Shown here piece after piece: positions 52,921-61,314 of a stretch of DNA of 64,000 nucleotides (position 1 is the stretch's first letter; each line of letters begins with the position of its first letter). The notes under the pieces were generated by a model. It saw only the letters and a program-made list of their open reading frames with translations. It was not told where the DNA came from and ran no database searches. The stretch spans positions 95,388 to 159,387 of the forward strand of contig CAXXUG010000001.1 of the NCBI GenBank assembly GCA_963664835.2, given 5' to 3'. The translations under genes and the position numbers were made by a program. The stretch is from G963664835 sp963664835. GTDB lineage: Bacteria > Chloroflexota > UBA6077 > FW602-bin22 > JBCLEL01.

Positions 52921-54141
52921 ATGAAGATCACCCGCATTGAGACGATTATCTGCTCGGCGTTCGACGGCTACACCTGGGTCCAGGTCCACACGGACGACGG
53001 ACTGATCGGCGTTGGCGAAACAAACTCCGGCCACGACGCGGTTATCGGCTACGTACACGAAGAGGCGGCCCAATTCCTGTTAGGTCAGGACCCAATCGCC
53101 ATAGAGCGGCACTACGCGACGCTGAGTAGAGTGAACCACCTGGGTGGTATGGGGCACAGGGCGGTTGGCGCGGAGATGCGGGGCCTCTCGGCGATAGACA
53201 TCGCCCTGTGGGACATATTCGGGCAGAGCGTGGGGCTGCCGATCTACCGACTGTTGGGCGGGCCGGTGCGCGACCGCATTCAACTCTACAACACCTGCTC
53301 CGGTTACGTAGGTATCGGGTACGCCTACGGCCACGCCGTCAGCGGGCCTTACGAGGACGACTACGATGGCTGGCAACAGGGGCGGGCCGGCGAACTGGCC
53401 AAGTCGCTGCTCGACATGGAAATCACCGCGATGAAAATCTGGCCCTTCGACAAGTTCGCGGATCGACCATTCGATCACATCGAGGGCCGCAACTGGGCGC
53501 AGCACATCACGCCGGTGCAGATAGAGGAGGGTCTGCAGCCGTTCCGCGACATTCGCGACGCTGTGGGGTTGGAGATGGACATCGGAGTCGAGCTGCACCA
53601 TCGCTGGAGCCTGCCGGCGGCGATTCGGATAGCGGAAGCACTGGACCCGTATCAGCCAATGTGGTACGAGGATCCGATGCCGGCGGACAGCGCCGACGAG
53701 TTGGCCGAGTTCGCACGGCGCACGAACGTGCCGTTGATGGCCTCGGAATCGATCGCGAGCCGGTACGCCTATCGCGAGCTTCTCGAGCGGGGCGCAGTGG
53801 GGATAGTCAATATAGACCCGACCTGGGTGGGTGGAATCACCGAGTCCCGCCGAGTGTGCAATCTGGCCGAGGCGTATCATCGTCCTTTCGCCCCGCACGA
53901 TTGCGCCGGCCCGCTCGACTACGTGGTCGGCGTCCATCTTTGCATCGCGCTGCCCAACGCGATGATTCAGGAGGGTGTGAGGGCGCATTGGGACGGGGGT
54001 TGGTACGAGGACGTCATCACCGATATACCCCACGTCGAGCGGGGATACGTGGCGGCGCTCGACGGTCCTGGTTTGGGAACCCGACTGCAGCCCGAGTTTC
54101 TGGCACGCCCCGATATAACCGTGCGGGCATCCGAGCTTTGA
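52921..54141 (+). CDS. Enolase-superfamily acid-sugar dehydratase, paralogue 1
   Basis: 406 residues, mandelate-racemase subgroup. N-terminal capping domain, then barrel with K172 (MKIWPFD), metal ligands D220 (MDIGVELHHRW), E250 (WYEDPMP) and E276 (MASESIA), and the general-base H326 (PHDCAGP). Such enzymes dehydrate sugar acids (galactonate, mannonate, gluconate types) to 2-keto-3-deoxy acids; the exact substrate is not read from sequence. AGAGGAGAT lies upstream of the ATG. It shares strand with the cupins and with paralogue 2. Confidence 0.88.
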   Translation: MKITRIETIICSAFDGYTWVQVHTDDGLIGVGETNSGHDAVIGYVHEEAAQFLLGQDPIAIERHYATLSRVNHLGGMGHRAVGAEMRGLSAIDIALWDIFGQSVGLPIYRLLGGPVRDRIQLYNTCSGYVGIGYAYGHAVSGPYEDDYDGWQQGRAGELAKSLLDMEITAMKIWPFDKFADRPFDHIEGRNWAQHITPVQIEEGLQPFRDIRDAVGLEMDIGVELHHRWSLPAAIRIAEALDPYQPMWYEDPMPADSADELAEFARRTNVPLMASESIASRYAYRELLERGAVGIVNIDPTWVGGITESRRVCNLAEAYHRPFAPHDCAGPLDYVVGVHLCIALPNAMIQEGVRAHWDGGWYEDVITDIPHVERGYVAALDGPGLGTRLQPEFLARPDITVRASEL

Positions 54142-54184
54142 TTTTTGGCCGGAATGGGTCCGTGTCAAGTTCAGGAGAGTTCGA

Positions 54185-55387
54185 TTGAAGATAGTGGATC
54201 TGAGGACGATAACTATAGGCGGGTCCAAGATAGTACGGATAGACACGGATGAGGGTATTCACGGCTACGGTGAGGCAAACTGGGGCGCACTTGGGCCGGT
54301 GCCGAACGACTTCATCCTGGCGTTGAAGCCGGCCATCGTGGGTTTGGATCCCACCAACGTAGAGCAAGTGATGTTGCACATCCGGCACTACGGAGGCAAT
54401 GCCCACATGGGTGTGGGAGTCAGCGCGGTATCGACGGCGCTTTGGGACATCGCCGGCAAGGCGGCCGGACTGCCGTCCCACAAGCTGCTGGGCGGAAAGA
54501 TTCGAGACAGCGTTCGCGTCTATTGCGATACCGACGTGGGACTGCTCTTGGACCCAAACGATCCGGCGTCCCGCTTCACGCCGGAGGCCTATGCCGCAAG
54601 GGCCCGCGAGCGCAAGGCGCTGCCGGATGGCTACACGCTAATGAAGTTCGACGTCGGATTCCACGGGCAACACTTCGAGACAGTGCCGGGCTACGTCTGG
54701 GAAACGAACATGACCTATCCTTATCAGGGCCACGCGACCGAACGGGGTATCAAGTCGCAGGTCGCAATCATCGAAGCGATCAAGGAAGTATTGGGCGACG
54801 GAATTGGACTGGCGATCGACTGCGGGCCGGGGCAGAGCCTGCAGGCGGTAATGACCCTGGCCAAGGCCCTTGAGCCATACAACCTAGTCTGGCTCGAAGA
54901 CCCGTTCGAGGGTGCTGACGTTCCCTACGTCGACGTCGAAGCATACCGTTTGCTGAGTGACAGCACTACGACACCGATAATGACCGGGGAGCAACTCTAT
55001 CTGCGAAACGGGTTCCGCGACCTGATTGCCAACCACGCGGTGGACGTCGTGGCGCCGGACATCCAGGACGTTGGCGGTTTGGCCGAATCAAAGTGGGTCG
55101 CGGAGTTGGCCGATCTCTACAATGTACTTGTGGCTCCCCACAATGCCAATGGCGCTGTGTCGTTTATGGCGAACCTCCAGGCCGCGGCGGTAATGCCGCG
55201 CAACTATATCGCCTTCGAGTTCCATCAGGCCGATGATCGCGATTGGGACGATATTCTGGCCGGGGTCGAGCGCCCGCTGATCAGGGCCGGGTTCGCCAGG
55301 GTCCCCGACAAACCCGGCCTGGGATTCGAGTTGGACGAGGAGGCGGTGAGGCGCCGGATGGCGCCGGGCGACGCCTTCTTCGAGTAG
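54185..55387 (+). CDS. Enolase-superfamily acid-sugar dehydratase, paralogue 2
   Basis: 400 residues, TTG start at 54185 behind AGGAGAG. Capping domain, then K154 (TLMKFDVG), metal ligands D212 (LAIDCGPGQS), E238 (WLEDPFEG), E269 (MTGEQLYL), and H319 (APHNANG). Clearly diverged from paralogue 1, so probably a different substrate. The segment with VPGYVWETNMTYPYQG (about 167-182) is a lid insertion not seen in paralogue 1. It is 43 bp after paralogue 1. Confidence 0.88.
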   Translation: MKIVDLRTITIGGSKIVRIDTDEGIHGYGEANWGALGPVPNDFILALKPAIVGLDPTNVEQVMLHIRHYGGNAHMGVGVSAVSTALWDIAGKAAGLPSHKLLGGKIRDSVRVYCDTDVGLLLDPNDPASRFTPEAYAARARERKALPDGYTLMKFDVGFHGQHFETVPGYVWETNMTYPYQGHATERGIKSQVAIIEAIKEVLGDGIGLAIDCGPGQSLQAVMTLAKALEPYNLVWLEDPFEGADVPYVDVEAYRLLSDSTTTPIMTGEQLYLRNGFRDLIANHAVDVVAPDIQDVGGLAESKWVAELADLYNVLVAPHNANGAVSFMANLQAAAVMPRNYIAFEFHQADDRDWDDILAGVERPLIRAGFARVPDKPGLGFELDEEAVRRRMAPGDAFFE

Positions 55388-55409
55388 CGGGCAGGTTACG
55401 ACTAGAGGG

Positions 55410-56393
55410 TCAGTAGCCGGCCCGAACGTCAACAACACCTATCAAGGGCTTGCCGTCCAGGAAACTACGCAGATTGGCTCTGCAAATCTCCCATTGAACG
55501 CGTGGAGTTATGGCGCCACCGCCGGCGTTGTGCGGTGTGATCGCGACATTATCCATGTCCCACAGCGGGCTGTTGGCGGGTAATGGTTCTTCGCTCGTGA
55601 CATCCAGGCCGGCGCCGGCCAACTTGCCGTCTTGAAGAGACCGGACCAGGGCTTGCTCGTCAACAATTCCCCCTCTAGAAACGGCGATCAGGTAGGCGGA
55701 CGACTTCATCAGGGCCAGCCGGCGGGCATCGATTGCACTGCGCGTTTCCGCCGTAAGGGGGGCGGCAATCACGAGGAACTCAGACACGCGGCAGAGGTCG
55801 TCCAGCCGGTCCGGCCCCCAGCGCGCCCGCAAGTCGGGCACGTGGGGGTAAGGCTGTGCGTCGACTGCGTAAACGGGCATTTCGAATCCATTGGCGCGTC
55901 GGGCGATCGCGGCGCCTATTTGTCCCAAGCCGAAGACTCCCATCGCGCGGCCGGCGATTGCCTCCAAAGGCCGGCCTTCGGGTTCGCCACCCCAGCGATG
56001 AGCCAGTTGGTCTCGCCGGATTGTCCACATATCGCGGGTGAGCGTCAGGATCAATGCGAAGGCGTGTTCGGCTATGGTCTGCGCGAAGGCCCCGCGGCTG
56101 TTGGTCACTACGACATCGTTTCGCAGAAGCCAATCGACCAACCCAGGGATGTTCTCCATCCAGTCCATTCCGGTGCTGTAGGCCTGAAACCAGCGGAGTT
56201 TGCCCGCTGCATTGAAGGACTCCGCGGTAAGCATTCCGATCAGTCCTTCAGCGCCGTGGATCAGCGGTGCGACCGAGTCGATATCATCCGCGACCAGAAA
56301 CTCCACTTCGGGGAAGTCCTCTTTCAGCCGCTCGATCTCGAGATCAGCGCCGACGCCACCGCGACGCTGGACAACAATCTTTCGTAGGGACAA
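55410..56393 (-). CDS. D-2-hydroxyacid dehydrogenase
   Basis: NAD(P)-dependent oxidoreductase interconverting 2-keto and D-2-hydroxy acids. 327 residues from TTG 56393, chosen for GGAGG 7 bases upstream; the ATG at 56444 is less likely. Rossmann motif GVFGLGQIGAA, catalytic Arg in VSRGGIVDE, Glu in DVTSEEPLP, His in ITPHNAGG. It converges on paralogue 2 with 22 bp between the stops. Confidence 0.88.
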   Translation of the reverse strand: MSLRKIVVQRRGGVGADLEIERLKEDFPEVEFLVADDIDSVAPLIHGAEGLIGMLTAESFNAAGKLRWFQAYSTGMDWMENIPGLVDWLLRNDVVVTNSRGAFAQTIAEHAFALILTLTRDMWTIRRDQLAHRWGGEPEGRPLEAIAGRAMGVFGLGQIGAAIARRANGFEMPVYAVDAQPYPHVPDLRARWGPDRLDDLCRVSEFLVIAAPLTAETRSAIDARRLALMKSSAYLIAVSRGGIVDEQALVRSLQDGKLAGAGLDVTSEEPLPANSPLWDMDNVAITPHNAGGGAITPRVQWEICRANLRSFLDGKPLIGVVDVRAGY

Positions 56394-56548
56394 CTGGCAC
56401 CTCCAAGCATTGCAGGTCTTCGGAACTGATTCGACATCGACCACAGTGTGAATTAACCCGGCGGCGATGGTCTCTTATGTAACTAGTATCCTAATCAACA
56501 ATGGTATGATCGATCCAAGAAAATCGGGTTCGACAAGAAGAATGGACG

Positions 56549-57220
56549 ATGCGAACCAGGTTCAGATCGTACCCGGCAGAATTCGAGCATCCCCAGTCCA
56601 ACGGACGCAGATTGAGGCTGGCGATCAACCTGGCCCTGCTTGGCGGCATTCTCGGGTCCGCCCAATTCATAATCAACCTGCTGGCGCAGACTGAGTTTCC
56701 CAAGGAGCCGCAACATCTTTCCCTTGTTTCGTCTCTGATCGTATCAAGCCGAGCGTGGGTGGCCGGGACGTTGGTGGCTGCAATGCTGGCGCGCCTTGCG
56801 ACCAGCGATTGGGCCGGCCAGAGACCCGACCGTGCCCGGACGCTGTTCGTGTGGATTGGCCTGGGTATTGGCTACGGAATTCTGGTGCCGACAATTACCG
56901 GGATGTTCATCCCGATCAGCGGCGTGATATTGGCAGTTGGAAACGGTGTCATAACCCCTGCCGAGGCATTGCCGGCGGCGTTCGATTCCGTCGTGCGCGC
57001 CCCATATGCCGGCCTGGTCCAGGCCGGAGTCGGGATGATCACCGGCCTGTTGGCCGGCCTGGTATTTGCGCTTGGTGCCTGGTTGATCGACGCTGCCAAT
57101 TCATCGGCAAATCTCCAGGTATCCCGATTTGGAACGCTCGCCCTCACGGCAGCCATTTCCGCGCTGATAGTGGCCGGCACGGTCCTGGTCCCGCCGGCTA
57201 CGCTGGCGAAACTGGGATAG
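56549..57220 (+). CDS. Unknown membrane protein (223 aa)
   Basis: About five to six hydrophobic helices, e.g. LRLAINLALLGGILGSAQFI near 25-45, SLIVSSRAWVAGTLVAAMLA, WIGLGIGYGILVPTITGMFI, AGVGMITGLLAGLVFALGAW and the C-terminal LTAAISALIVAGTVLVPPAT. The N-terminus is polar and basic. No family recognised; no clear operon partner. It is transcribed divergently from the 2-hydroxyacid dehydrogenase gene. Confidence 0.7.
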   Translation: MRTRFRSYPAEFEHPQSNGRRLRLAINLALLGGILGSAQFIINLLAQTEFPKEPQHLSLVSSLIVSSRAWVAGTLVAAMLARLATSDWAGQRPDRARTLFVWIGLGIGYGILVPTITGMFIPISGVILAVGNGVITPAEALPAAFDSVVRAPYAGLVQAGVGMITGLLAGLVFALGAWLIDAANSSANLQVSRFGTLALTAAISALIVAGTVLVPPATLAKLG

Positions 57221-57295
57221 TCTAAGGGTAGGTGTCGCGTTTCAAAGCGGAACCGGCCGGCTTCAAATCCGAGGGGAAAGACACCCTCCGTCGCG

Positions 57296-58003
57296 TTAGT
57301 CCTGGGGCCGGTTGGAGGCTAGGCGCAGGTGGTCTATGTCGGTGAAGTTTGGGCGCATTTGGCGGAGGAATTCTTCGAAAGTCCGATCCGGAGATGAATC
57401 GGAAGTGTCCAGCGCGAATCGGCGCTCAATCTGGGAGTCGGAATACTCCTCCTCGAATCGCCGCAACACCATCGGTACGTCGTCGCTCTTCAAAACACTG
57501 CCGGCGTGGGGGTCCAGGCGCATCCGCCGGCGGATGACATCGACAGAGGCCCTGAGCAATACCAAGACCGTATCAGGCGCCTGCATCATTACCTCGGTAT
57601 CCCACTCCCGCGCGCGCCTTCGACGATCGGAGAAGGGATCGTCAGACCCGCCGTAACCGTAATAAAGTGGCGCGTAAACGGCCTCGCCATAGTAGAAGTC
57701 GATCATCAGGTAGTCGTCGCTCGACCGGTACATGTCGTTGCAGAGGTGCCGCCAAATCATGTATCGCTGCAGCTGTTCCTTGATCGAAGGGGGAAGGCGC
57801 AGAACCGCCTCGACCTCTTCCACGGCCATCGGGGACGTCTTGTCACGGTCGGGAACGAGGATATGGCGATCGAGGTGCGGCAGCACGAAATGGGCGTGCC
57901 AACGGACGCTGGGCAGTCCCATCGACCGGATCATCCAGTGGGAGATTTGGCCGGCCAAGGCGGTCTTTCCGACATACTCGCAGCCGATGATAATCACACG
58001 CAC
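57296..58003 (-). CDS. P-loop nucleotide-binding protein of unknown role
   Basis: 235 residues from GTG 58003 (GGGAG 6 bases upstream; TTG 58009 is the alternative). Walker A GCEYVGKTALA at the N-terminus and a possible Walker B-like stretch YLMIDFYYGEAVY. A later DTVLVLLRASVDVIRRRM segment looks like the LID region of nucleoside/shikimate-type small kinases. Many Tyr and Arg residues in the central part. Probably a kinase or NTPase; substrate unknown. Confidence 0.7.
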   Translation of the reverse strand: MRVIIIGCEYVGKTALAGQISHWMIRSMGLPSVRWHAHFVLPHLDRHILVPDRDKTSPMAVEEVEAVLRLPPSIKEQLQRYMIWRHLCNDMYRSSDDYLMIDFYYGEAVYAPLYYGYGGSDDPFSDRRRRAREWDTEVMMQAPDTVLVLLRASVDVIRRRMRLDPHAGSVLKSDDVPMVLRRFEEEYSDSQIERRFALDTSDSSPDRTFEEFLRQMRPNFTDIDHLRLASNRPQD

Positions 58004-58032
58004 TTGCAACTCCCAGGGAACGGGGGTGTCCG

Positions 58033-58734
58033 CTACTCGCGCGCCAGAGCGGCGCTTGCGGCGCCCTCGGCGCGAATCTGCCGGTGGGTGCCGGCGCGCA
58101 GCGAGGCGGCATCCCCGGCGGTCAACAGGATTTCATCCTCGGCCAGTGTCAACCTGATTGTTCCCTCGACTACAATCCAATGCTCATTTGCTTCGATCCT
58201 GTACTCGGCAACGTCCTCTCCGCCGGCAAGGTTTACGAGCCTCAACTCGCTCAGAGGACAGCGCGGACCACGATCCGGAAATGGTCCAACGTTATCGTCG
58301 CCGGGGACAACGAATCCTGGGACGGTGGGTGCAGGCGGTCCGTCTTCTTCCACCAGGATCATCCAGGGGCGCTTCCGCCCTTCGTGGGGTGTTGTGAACG
58401 TGACCCAGTCCGACCCGGTTCGCATTTGCGAGCGGTGCACCACGCCCATCGGATTGTAGACCGCGGTGTTTGGTGTAATCGGGTAGGATTCGCCGTCCTG
58501 CCAGCCTTCGCCAAAGCCGGCGGTCACCAGCCAAAACTCGTCGTAGTCGTGGTAGTGGGGCCATATCCCATTCCATCTCGCTATCCCTTGCGATGCGAAA
58601 CACGAATCGATGGCAGTCCATTTAGGATATGGCTCCGCGTCCAGCAACGGACTGCGCGGATACCTGGCCGGATCCAGATGGGAAGTATTCGAGTTGCTCG
58701 AGATGATCAGGCGGTCGGACTTCGAGATGATCAA
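58033..58734 (-). CDS. Two-domain cupin protein
   Basis: 233 residues. First cupin with WPHYHDYDEFWLVTAGFGEG and MGVVHRSQ, second with ANEHWIVVEGTIRLTL and LRAGTHRQI; the second resembles mannose-6-phosphate isomerase type II C-termini. Divergently oriented to the alcohol dehydrogenase at 59212 and 23 bp upstream of the P-loop gene on the same strand, so these two may be co-expressed. Reaction unknown. Confidence 0.75.
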   Translation of the reverse strand: MIISKSDRLIISSNSNTSHLDPARYPRSPLLDAEPYPKWTAIDSCFASQGIARWNGIWPHYHDYDEFWLVTAGFGEGWQDGESYPITPNTAVYNPMGVVHRSQMRTGSDWVTFTTPHEGRKRPWMILVEEDGPPAPTVPGFVVPGDDNVGPFPDRGPRCPLSELRLVNLAGGEDVAEYRIEANEHWIVVEGTIRLTLAEDEILLTAGDAASLRAGTHRQIRAEGAASAALARE

Positions 58735-58841
58735 CTGTTCGACTCCGGTTACCGTCCGCGCCCTGGTCGGGCACTGAGCGAGTCGCGTCTGCGACGGTAC
58801 TTGGCTCCATGATAGCGATTGATCCTTTCATTTCAATCGTT

Positions 58842-58995
58842 CGGGCCGGCGCCGGCACGGCAGTGTATGAAGAGTCCGAGTAGTGGCTTTGTGCGACGAA
58901 TCGGAATGGTTGGTTCTGCTAAGCCCCACCCTGGACCCCAGCGTGGGACAAGCCACTCGCCTCGCGCAGTCTTCGACCCCGCTACATTCTTTTGG
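58842..58995. repeat. Near-full-length dispersed repeat
   Basis: Occupies most of the gene-free gap 58735-59211. It runs CGGGCCGGCGCCGGCAC, ...GTATGAAGAGTCCGAG, GCGACGAATCGG, GGTTGGTTCTGC, CCCCAGCGTGGGACAAGCC, CGCGCAGTCTTCGACC and CGCTACATTCTTTTGG. The order of these blocks matches the copy at 26231-26353, giving an element of about 120-150 bp. Confidence 0.7.
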
Positions 58996-59211
58996 CTGCG
59001 CCAATCTCGCGGCGTTATTTTCGTGCCACAGTGGCTAGCCACTGTGGAGTCAAGTTGTTCTATGATGGACTATGCGCTGGAGTCGATTAGCGCCAACCGA
59101 CCCGCTCAATGGCAAAGTCGCCAGGACGCCGTCAGCTAGCCCGGAGGAACTGGATTTCCGGCCCTACAATAGGCGTCTAGGGCGCGTCCAACAGACCAGG
59201 AGGAACTGGGT

Positions 59212-60219
59212 ATGAGAAGCGCAATGTGGATTGGCGGACATGACTTCGAGATCCAAGAGTCGCCGTCTCTGGATCCCGGCCCCGGGGAAGTTCGAATCAA
59301 TGTTCATGGATGCGGAGTGTGCGGTACCGATTTGCACGTCGTTCAGGGGTTGCTTGGCGACATCGAGCCGCCGATGCTGCTGGGACACGAGTACGCGGGA
59401 ACGATCGATGCGATGGGAGAAGGGGTAGGACACCTGTCGATCGGCGACGCGGTGACCTGCATCCCGGCCGGCCGATGCGAAATGTGCCGGAACTGCCTGG
59501 CGGGCCTGCCGGACAGCAGTTGTCTATTCCAGAAGCCCACCGGTGGGTTCACCGAACAGATAGTTGTTCCGATCACTAAGTTGCTGCCTGTGCCGGCCGG
59601 CGTGGACCTCGACGTGGCAACCCTGGCCGAGCCGCTGACCTGCTGTGTGCGGGCGATGGATGTGGCTCAGGTACAGAGTGGAGATACGGCGCTCATCGTC
59701 GGCGCCGGCCCGATCGGATTGATGCTGTTGCAGGTCGCGATCCACAGCGGCATCAGGAAGACGATAGTATCGGAGATCAATCCGAGCCGGCGTGAGATGG
59801 CCGGCCAACTCGGAGCGGACTTACTTGTAGACCCAACGAAGGAGTCGTTGAGCGAAGCGGTACGGGACGCTACCAACGGCGAGGGCGTCGATATTGCGTT
59901 CGAAGTTGCTGCGGTGCCGGCAGCGCTGGCCGAGTGTATCGAGCTGGTGAAAGACCGAGGTCGAGTGGTGTTGGTTGGCGCGCACTCTACCACGGCACAG
60001 CTGCCGTTAAACCTGAGTTCGTTCCACGTGAGGCAGCTATCGTTAGTGACCGCCAACGGCGGCCCCTGGACGTTCAAGCGGGCGGTCGCCTGGTTGGAAC
60101 AATTGGAGCTGCGGCCGATAATTACTCATCGTTTCGATCTGGCTGACACTGGTAAAGCCTTCGACTTGGCGAAATCGGGGGACGTAATCAAGGCGCTGGT
60201 AGGGCCGGGCCTGGATTAG
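59212..60219 (+). CDS. Zinc-dependent alcohol/polyol dehydrogenase
   Basis: 335 residues of the medium-chain dehydrogenase family. Catalytic zinc site CGVCGTD and GHEYAG; structural zinc cysteines in CEMCRNCLAGLPDSSC; NAD-binding GAGPIGLML. It resembles sorbitol/threonine/galactitol-type dehydrogenases. AGGAGGAA lies upstream of the ATG. In context it could oxidise a sugar or polyol feeding the nearby dehydratases, but no direct operon link is seen. Confidence 0.88.
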   Translation: MRSAMWIGGHDFEIQESPSLDPGPGEVRINVHGCGVCGTDLHVVQGLLGDIEPPMLLGHEYAGTIDAMGEGVGHLSIGDAVTCIPAGRCEMCRNCLAGLPDSSCLFQKPTGGFTEQIVVPITKLLPVPAGVDLDVATLAEPLTCCVRAMDVAQVQSGDTALIVGAGPIGLMLLQVAIHSGIRKTIVSEINPSRREMAGQLGADLLVDPTKESLSEAVRDATNGEGVDIAFEVAAVPAALAECIELVKDRGRVVLVGAHSTTAQLPLNLSSFHVRQLSLVTANGGPWTFKRAVAWLEQLELRPIITHRFDLADTGKAFDLAKSGDVIKALVGPGLD

Positions 60220-60260
60220 AGCCACCAGGATTCGCCATCCGGAGCCGCAATGCAATCGAT

Positions 60261-60286
60261 GTTGCCGGCTGGCGCCGGCCGGCAAC
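60261..60286. terminator. GC-rich hairpin after alcohol dehydrogenase
   Basis: Arms GTTGCCGGC (60261-60269) and GCCGGCAAC (60278-60286), loop of 8 bases, 42 bp after the stop. No U-run. It may be a terminator-like or repeat-derived hairpin. Confidence 0.45.
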
Positions 60287-60367
60287 AGAGCGGGTTTGAT
60301 CGGTGGAAACGTTTTCGGGTGGCGCATGCCGCCCCTGCCACACCATGGATTCCTGCCTGATCGGTAT

Positions 60368-60515
60368 CGCGGATGGCTTTGTGAAGGCCGCATAAGAGGA
60401 CGAAACTGTCGGGACGCCGGGCAACCAAAGTGCGTGAGCGAGCCGCTCCCCAAGCTGAGAACAAGCCCCAGTGCCGCGATTCCATCCCCGCCCCTCTGGA
60501 TTCCGGCCTTTCGCG
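60368..60515. repeat. Degraded dispersed repeat before PhyH genes
   Basis: The gap 60220-60564 has no gene. GGCTTTGTGAAGGCCGC, GTGAGCGAGCCGCTCCCCAAG and CCGCCCCTCTGGATTCCGGC recur in the same order as at 31850-31958. Confidence 0.6.
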
Positions 60516-60564
60516 ACCATCGAAAAGCATCGCGCACTTTCGAACAGAGGGGTGCTCAGCAACT

Positions 60565-61314
60565 TCAATCCTCTGCGACGCGGCGATTCATCTCCTGGAT
60601 CCGCGGAGGCATTCGATCGCGGACGCTGCGTTTCATTGACGGCCAGTGACCGCCTCCGGTGCCGTGTTCGAGCCAGGCCGCGTGATAGGCGATGGACAAG
60701 CCGATGCGATGCTGGTCGGTGGTGGTGTTTGCGCCGCCGGCGTGCCAGATAGAGCCGATGAAGATCACGATCGTGCCGGGGTCTCCCTCGGCGGCAACGA
60801 GGTGACGATACTTGACGTCGGGCCGGGGTAGTAACCGCGAGTGGTGGCTGAAAGGCATCAGGAGCGTGCCACCGTTTTCGCGGGTGAACTCGCTCAGCAT
60901 CAACAGGCTGTTTATGACCGGCCACTGCCCCGGGGCAGGATGTCCGGACCTGGCAAAGATGCCGGCCGGACCGTCGGCATGGAGCGGTTGGCCGGCCCAT
61001 CCCGGCTTTGTCCAGCGCATGGCTTCGCCGGCGCTCTGAAATCCCTCGCCGACGACGTGGCGGGCGAGCTCCAGGTAGACCGGAATGGTCACGGCGGAAA
61101 AGAAGAGCTCCGATTCATCGGTGTCGACCACGTGCTCGAGCATTGATGGCAGATGGCAATCGAGCGCGTCTGAATCGGGTTGGGCGCCCATGATATCCAC
61201 GACCCGCTTGGCCATCAGATCGGCGTCACGCGGCGAAATGACGTTCGGGACTGTTACAAAACCGTACTCGTTGAGCTGGGCTTTCAGCCCGGCCAAGTCA
61301 AGAGTCTCTGACAT
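60565..61314 (-). CDS. Phytanoyl-CoA dioxygenase (PhyH) family protein 1
   Basis: 249-residue Fe(II)/2-oxoglutarate oxygenase. Facial triad H and D in LHADGP, distal His in WHAGGANTTTDQHRIGLSI with the 2OG-binding Arg in HRIG. It starts with MSETLDLAGLKAQLNEYGFV. Its ATG overlaps the stop of PhyH 2 by one base (TGATG), so translation is coupled. Substrates of bacterial PhyH enzymes are diverse and none is indicated. Confidence 0.85.
   Translation of the reverse strand: MSETLDLAGLKAQLNEYGFVTVPNVISPRDADLMAKRVVDIMGAQPDSDALDCHLPSMLEHVVDTDESELFFSAVTIPVYLELARHVVGEGFQSAGEAMRWTKPGWAGQPLHADGPAGIFARSGHPAPGQWPVINSLLMLSEFTRENGGTLLMPFSHHSRLLPRPDVKYRHLVAAEGDPGTIVIFIGSIWHAGGANTTTDQHRIGLSIAYHAAWLEHGTGGGHWPSMKRSVRDRMPPRIQEMNRRVAED

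Noticed and set aside
53080..54246. 388-codon minus-strand frame opposite enolase paralogue 1
   Set aside because: Paralogue 1 has all active-site residues on the plus strand; the opposite frame is a shadow.
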